This document shows positions 60,975 through 64,000 of a stretch of DNA of 64,000 bases, piece by piece. Each line of letters starts with the position of its first letter. Within the stretch, counting starts at the first letter, position 1. The notes under the pieces were generated by a model. It searched no databases and was not told the DNA's origin. It saw nothing but the letters and a program-made list of their open reading frames with translations. Origin of the DNA: Tsuneonella sediminis (lineage in GTDB: Bacteria; Pseudomonadota; Alphaproteobacteria; Sphingomonadales; Sphingomonadaceae). The position numbers and the translations under genes were made by a program. The stretch is from assembly GCF_051912845.1 (NCBI RefSeq), contig NZ_JBNCBU010000001.1, positions 1,550,001 to 1,614,000 on the forward strand. Direction: 5' to 3'.

Positions 60975-62303
60975 ATGGCCACCCAGCCACTCGAAGCGCC
61001 CAAGGAATGGACAACCTCGCCCCGCGCCGCCGACGCGCTGGAGGAGGCGCTTCGCAAGAACCCCCAGGCCGTGCCCGAACATACCGAGAAGTGGGACGTC
61101 AGCCGGTCGGACATCTACTACGAGGACCGCTGGCAGCCGATCTTCCGCGAGATGCGGGCGGCGGGCGACCTGCACAAGGTCGAAAACACCCCCTTCGGCC
61201 CGCACTGGAACGTCGTCAGCCACAGGGCCATCCAGCATATCGAGGCGCTGCCCGAGCTGTATTCGTCAGCCGAGGGCATCACCATTCTCGACCGGCTTAC
61301 CGACGAGCAGCTGGCAGAGCTCGGCCGCGACCGGTTCGAACTGCCGATGTTCATCGCGATGGACCGGCCCAAGCACACCGGCCAGCGGCGCACTGTCGCG
61401 CCCAAGTTCACCCCGTCCAACATGGCCGACATGGAGGACGAGATCCGCCAGCGCACCGGCGAACTGCTCGACACCCTGCCGCGGCGCGAGGTGTTCGACT
61501 GGGTCGACACCGTCTCGATCGAGCTGACCACCGGGATGCTCGCGATCCTGTTCGACTTCCCGTGGAAGGACCGCCGGCTGCTCACGTTCTGGTCGGACTG
61601 GGCGGGCGACACCGAGATCGGCCTGATCCGCGACCTCGACCTGCAGCGGCAGGGCATCATCCGCGAGATGGGGGCCTATTTCACCCAGCTGTGGATGGAG
61701 CGTGCGCAGAAGGAGCCCGGGCCCGACCTCATCTCGATGATGATCCACTCTCCCGCGATGAACCAGATGAGCCCCGAGGAATACATGGGCAACCTCATCC
61801 TGCTCATCGTCGGCGGCAACGACACCACCCGCAACACGATGAGCGGGATCGTCCATGCGTTCGACAAGTTCCCCGATCAGCGCAAGCTGTTCGAGGAGCA
61901 ACCGGACCTCATTCCCAACGCGGTGCAGGAATGCATCCGCTACCAGACCCCGCTCGCCCACATGCGCCGCCAGGCGACCGAGGACAGCGAACTGTTCGGG
62001 CACACCGTGAAGGCGGGCGAGAAGCTCATCCTCTGGTACATCTCGGCCAACCGCGACGAGAGCGTGTTCGAGAACCCCGACAGGCTCGACATCACGCGCG
62101 AGAACGCCCGCCGTCACCTCGCTTTCGGCTATGGCATCCATCGCTGCGTCGGGGCACGGCTGGCGGAACTGCAACTGCGCGTCCTGCTCGAGGAAATGCA
62201 CAAGCGGCGCATGCGGGTGCATGTCGCGGGCGACGTCGAACGGGTCCGCGCGAACTTCGTCCACGGCTTCCGCAAGCTGGAAGTCGAGGTCACCGAGTTC
62301 TGA
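60975..62303 (+). CDS. Cytochrome P450, CYP153-like alkane/fatty acid hydroxylase
   Basis: The 442-residue soluble P450 is of the CYP153 type that hydroxylates medium-chain alkanes at the terminal carbon. The oxygen-binding I-helix is LLIVGGNDTTRNTMSG, the ExxR is in QECIRYQTPL, and the haem motif is HLAFGYGIHRCVGARLAELQ with the proximal cysteine. The DRPKHTGQRRTVAPKFTPSN and later RQATEDSELFGHTVKAG segments are those of CYP153. An AGGAGAG is close to ATG 60975, and TTGACA is at 60895-60900 upstream. The needed ferredoxin is missing from the window; a ferredoxin reductase is 3.4 kb upstream. Confidence 0.93.
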   Translation: MATQPLEAPKEWTTSPRAADALEEALRKNPQAVPEHTEKWDVSRSDIYYEDRWQPIFREMRAAGDLHKVENTPFGPHWNVVSHRAIQHIEALPELYSSAEGITILDRLTDEQLAELGRDRFELPMFIAMDRPKHTGQRRTVAPKFTPSNMADMEDEIRQRTGELLDTLPRREVFDWVDTVSIELTTGMLAILFDFPWKDRRLLTFWSDWAGDTEIGLIRDLDLQRQGIIREMGAYFTQLWMERAQKEPGPDLISMMIHSPAMNQMSPEEYMGNLILLIVGGNDTTRNTMSGIVHAFDKFPDQRKLFEEQPDLIPNAVQECIRYQTPLAHMRRQATEDSELFGHTVKAGEKLILWYISANRDESVFENPDRLDITRENARRHLAFGYGIHRCVGARLAELQLRVLLEEMHKRRMRVHVAGDVERVRANFVHGFRKLEVEVTEF

Positions 62304-62344
62304 CGTTCATGCGGGCCGCAGGAAAACCGTGCTATGGTGCCCGC

Positions 62345-62839
62345 ATGACAGTCCGCACATCACGCCGTTCGTTCGTGGCCTGGCTGGGCGCCGGGGCAGC
62401 GGTTCCCATCGTTGCAGCCTGCGGCGGTTCGTCGGCGGCCGAGGCGAAGGCGTGGCCCAAGGGGCTGAGCGACGCCCAGTGGAAGGCGAAACTCACCAGG
62501 ACCCAGTACCGGATCCTGCGCGAGGCGGGCACCGAGCGGCCTTTCTCGAGCCCGCTCGACAAGGAATACCGCAAGGGCACCTTCCTGTGTGCAGGCTGCG
62601 GCAACGCGCTCTATTCCTCGGCGACGAAATACGACAGCGGCACCGGCTGGCCAAGCTTCTGGAAACCTCTGCCCGGTGCGATCGCCACCGACACCGATTA
62701 CAAGATCGGCATTCCGCGGACCGAGGTTCTTTGCGCCGACTGCGGCGGGCACCTCGGCCACGTGTTCAACGACGGACCCAAGCCGACCGGCAAGCGCTAC
62801 TGCATGAACGGCGCGGCCATGACGTTCCGCCCGGCCTGA
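62345..62839 (+). CDS. msrB: Peptide-methionine (R)-S-oxide reductase, exported
   Basis: A 164-residue MsrB with a twin-arginine type signal (RTSRRSFVAWLGAGAAVPIVAACG), which could also be processed as a lipoprotein (VAAC). The zinc-binding CxxC pairs are CAGCGN and CADCGG, and the catalytic cysteine is in GKRYCMNGAAM. It would repair oxidised methionine in the periplasm. The ATG at 62345 is used; an in-frame ATG at 62309 lies near the P450 stop. It ends just before a bidirectional terminator. Confidence 0.95.
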   Translation: MTVRTSRRSFVAWLGAGAAVPIVAACGGSSAAEAKAWPKGLSDAQWKAKLTRTQYRILREAGTERPFSSPLDKEYRKGTFLCAGCGNALYSSATKYDSGTGWPSFWKPLPGAIATDTDYKIGIPRTEVLCADCGGHLGHVFNDGPKPTGKRYCMNGAAMTFRPA

Positions 62840-62858
62840 GCCGTCGCGCTGGGAACGT

Positions 62859-62894
62859 AAAAAGGGCGGCGGAGCCGACGCTCCGCCGCCCTTT
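62859..62894. terminator. Bidirectional rho-independent terminator
   Basis: The stem GGGCGGCGGAGC (62864-62875) pairs with GCTCCGCCGCCC (62880-62891) around CGAC. It is flanked by an A-run on the left and TTT on the right. It stands between the convergent ends of msrB and the GlsB-type gene and can stop transcripts from both sides. Confidence 0.9.
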
Positions 62895-62915
62895 CGTGTC
62901 GTAACGATTGAACGC

Positions 62916-63182
62916 TTAGCGCACTCGTCCGCGCTGGACCAAATTGACGATTGCCAGCAGCACGATCGCACCGACGATCGCGATGATGAAGCCCGTCAGG
63001 TTGAAGGACTGGATCGTACCTTCGATGCCGAAGAGCGCGGATGCCAGCCAGTTGCCGATCACGGCGCCGATGATGCCGACGATGATGTTCCACAGGATAC
63101 CCATCGACGCGTCACGCGCCATCACCATGCTCGCCAGCCAGCCGGCCACGCCGCCAACGATAATTGCGATAATCCATCCCAT
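62916..63182 (-). CDS. GlsB/YeaQ/YmgE family membrane protein
   Basis: An 88-residue protein with three membrane segments and the family signature MGWIIAIIVGGVAGWLASMVM. The middle has MGILWNIIVGIIGAVIGNWL, and the C-terminus is basic (QRGRVR). Members are often stress-induced in Enterobacteria; their exact function is unknown. The ATG at 63182 is clear. The 157 bases upstream lie between this gene and sciP on the same strand. Confidence 0.92.
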   Translation of the reverse strand: MGWIIAIIVGGVAGWLASMVMARDASMGILWNIIVGIIGAVIGNWLASALFGIEGTIQSFNLTGFIIAIVGAIVLLAIVNLVQRGRVR

Positions 63183-63257
63183 TTTCCCGGCACTCCTCTA
63201 GTTTTTGCGCCCGAACTTGCTTGTATGCCGGTGAAACGGCGGGCACGGCAAGGCGTT

Positions 63258-63279
63258 CCCCGACTGCGACCAGTCGGGG
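63258..63279. other. Stable hairpin between sciP and the GlsB-type gene
   Basis: CCCCGACTG (63258-63266) pairs with CAGTCGGGG (63271-63279) across the loop CGAC. It lies 61 bases past the sciP stop, reading minus. It lacks a T-tract, so it may be a weak terminator or an RNA-stability element. Confidence 0.3.
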
Positions 63280-63339
63280 GGAAGGGGATGACTTGCGGGT
63301 TTGGGCGGACGGAAAGCCGACCGGAGTGCCAGGGGTGAA

Positions 63340-63639
63340 TCAGTACTTGAGCTGACGCTCGTAAAGATCGCGGTAGTGCTGAATGCGCGTGACCCGCAGG
63401 CCCTGCATGCCCGACCGGTCGACCGCGCGCTGCCAGGAGGCGAATTCCTCGAGGGTGAGGCCGTAGCGCTCCAGCACCTCGTCGATGGTCAGCAGGCCCC
63501 CGTTGACCGCGGCGACCACCTCGGCCTTGCGGCGCACGACCCAGCGCTTGGTATCGGGCGGCGGCAGGTCCTCGATGCCCAGCGGCTCGCCGAGCGGGCC
63601 GATGACCTGGGCCGGACGGATTTTCTGGTTCTCGATCAT
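63340..63639 (-). CDS. sciP: CtrA inhibitor SciP (DUF1153)
   Basis: A 99-residue protein of the DUF1153/SciP family. In Caulobacter, SciP binds the cell-cycle regulator CtrA and blocks its activation of transcription. The family core PPPDTKRWVVRRKAEVVAAVNGGLLTIDEVLERYGLTLEEF holds the winged/helix-turn-helix-like segment, and the C-terminus is GLRVTRIQHYRDLYERQLKY. Its ATG overlaps by four bases (ATGA) the stop of a 101-residue ORF upstream, so they may be translated together. This protein marks the genome as alphaproteobacterial. Confidence 0.95.
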   Translation of the reverse strand: MIENQKIRPAQVIGPLGEPLGIEDLPPPDTKRWVVRRKAEVVAAVNGGLLTIDEVLERYGLTLEEFASWQRAVDRSGMQGLRVTRIQHYRDLYERQLKY

Positions 63640-63941
63640 TGCGTTCCCTGGTCGCCCTCGGCCACGTTGTGCGTTGTGGCTGCGGTTATCGTCGCAAGCG
63701 GTTTCATGGCCTCTAAACCTACAAGGTTAACAGGTCGTTCGCCGTATTCCTCCCGGCTCGAATCGTGCGGCAGTCCGGTGGCCGCGCGCGCGCCGAAGCT
63801 GCTTCCCGCAATCATCGGACGGCAGAGGTGAGCGCGCACGTCGCGGGCGGCGGAAAATCGCGCGGCAAGCTCGCCCCACTCGAGCGGGCGAAGACCCGTG
63901 CCGCTTTCCGCGGCGGCCGGCAGGATGGCTGCTTCGAACAT
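63636..63941 (-). CDS. Hypothetical protein coupled upstream of sciP
   Basis: A 101-residue frame starts MFEAAILPAAAESGTGLRPLEWGELAARFSAAR and continues with RAHLCRPMIAGSSFGARAATG. I recognise no family, and no membrane segment or signal is clear. Its TGA overlaps the ATG of sciP (ATGA), the same spacing used by most real neighbours in this window, which supports translation. It could be a regulator of SciP production or an unrelated small protein. The upstream edge is about 60 bases from the window end, where an inverted repeat is present. Confidence 0.55.
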   Translation of the reverse strand: MFEAAILPAAAESGTGLRPLEWGELAARFSAARDVRAHLCRPMIAGSSFGARAATGLPHDSSREEYGERPVNLVGLEAMKPLATITAATTHNVAEGDQGTQ

Positions 63942-63974
63942 TCGCCGCTGATAGACGCCTATCGGTCAAGAAGC

Positions 63975-63993
63975 GGTAAAGCGCGAATTTACC
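63975..63993. promoter_or_regulatory. Inverted repeat GGTAAA-N7-TTTACC upstream of the sciP unit
   Basis: GGTAAA (63975-63980) and TTTACC (63988-63993) are separated by seven bases. The site is about 34 bases before the 101-residue ORF start and may be an operator for the sciP transcript. It does not match the CtrA half-site pattern TTAA-N7-TTAA exactly. Confidence 0.3.
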
Positions 63994-64000
63994 CGCGGTT

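Overview
The window reads as one continuous stretch of chromosome from a GC-rich (about two thirds G+C by eye) alphaproteobacterium. It is most likely a member of the Sphingomonadales, and an Erythrobacteraceae-like strain fits best. Pointers are a SciP-type DUF1153 cell-cycle regulator, the alphaproteobacterial order DUF3576-leuS-lptE-holA, a ~180 kDa NAD-glutamate dehydrogenase, exosortase-A-type polysaccharide genes and a CYP153-type P450. I see no rRNA, tRNA, insertion sequence, prophage or CRISPR. Coding density is high and codon use looks even throughout, so this is core genome with small lineage-specific modules.

Layout. 0-6 kb: carbon storage and acyl-CoA catabolism, with a partial PHB depolymerase, a DUF4126 membrane protein, a divergent acyl-CoA dehydrogenase / phosphotransferase pair, a thiolase and a MaoC hydratase behind a perfect 12-bp palindrome. 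6-10.3 kb: an exosortase-A-associated polymerase/ligase, a 42-residue membrane ORF coupled to it, a divergent exosortase-A-associated glycosyltransferase and a large acidic membrane protein. 10.4-16.6 kb: gltBD. 16.6-26.7 kb: ung, rnd-lptC-lptA, an initiating sugar transferase, and the leuS-lptE-holA operon preceded by a DUF3576 lipoprotein. 26.8-31.9 kb: phaB, two exported proteins, a ribbon-helix-helix protein, murA and galU. 31.9-35.8 kb: a flavin oxidoreductase, an acyl-CoA synthetase behind a second palindrome, and an M23 peptidase. 35.9-43.6 kb: the overlapping glnE-bcp-DUF455 operon, an M28 peptidase, agmatine deiminase and a TauE-type permease downstream of thrS. 43.6-51.4 kb: thrS, a phoD-type phosphatase, a four-gene operon (two membrane proteins, an Xre regulator, a tiny lipoprotein), a hydrolase, a TPR protein and a luciferase-like oxidoreductase. 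51.5-64 kb: NAD-GDH, a ferredoxin reductase, queG, an ABC exporter pair, CYP153, msrB, a GlsB-type protein and sciP.

How the genes work together. Nitrogen flow is well represented: glutamate synthase (gltBD) assimilates, NAD-GDH degrades glutamate, and GlnE adjusts glutamine synthetase by adenylylation. LPS export and envelope genes recur (lptC, lptA, lptE, murA), and galU with the sugar transferase and exosortase-A genes point to an exopolysaccharide pathway whose other genes lie outside the window. Acyl-CoA genes are scattered but several carry their own palindromic operators, which suggests local TetR/MerR-type control. Many neighbours on the same strand overlap by four bases (ATGA, GTGA or TTGA), so translational coupling is common here.

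The least explained pieces are the 47.6-48.8 kb regulator/membrane/lipoprotein operon, the 42-residue ORF fused by overlap to the polysaccharide ligase, the acidic 498-residue membrane protein, the 101-residue protein coupled to sciP, and the divergent dehydrogenase/kinase pair that resembles a split ACAD10/11 (4-hydroxyacyl-CoA) system.
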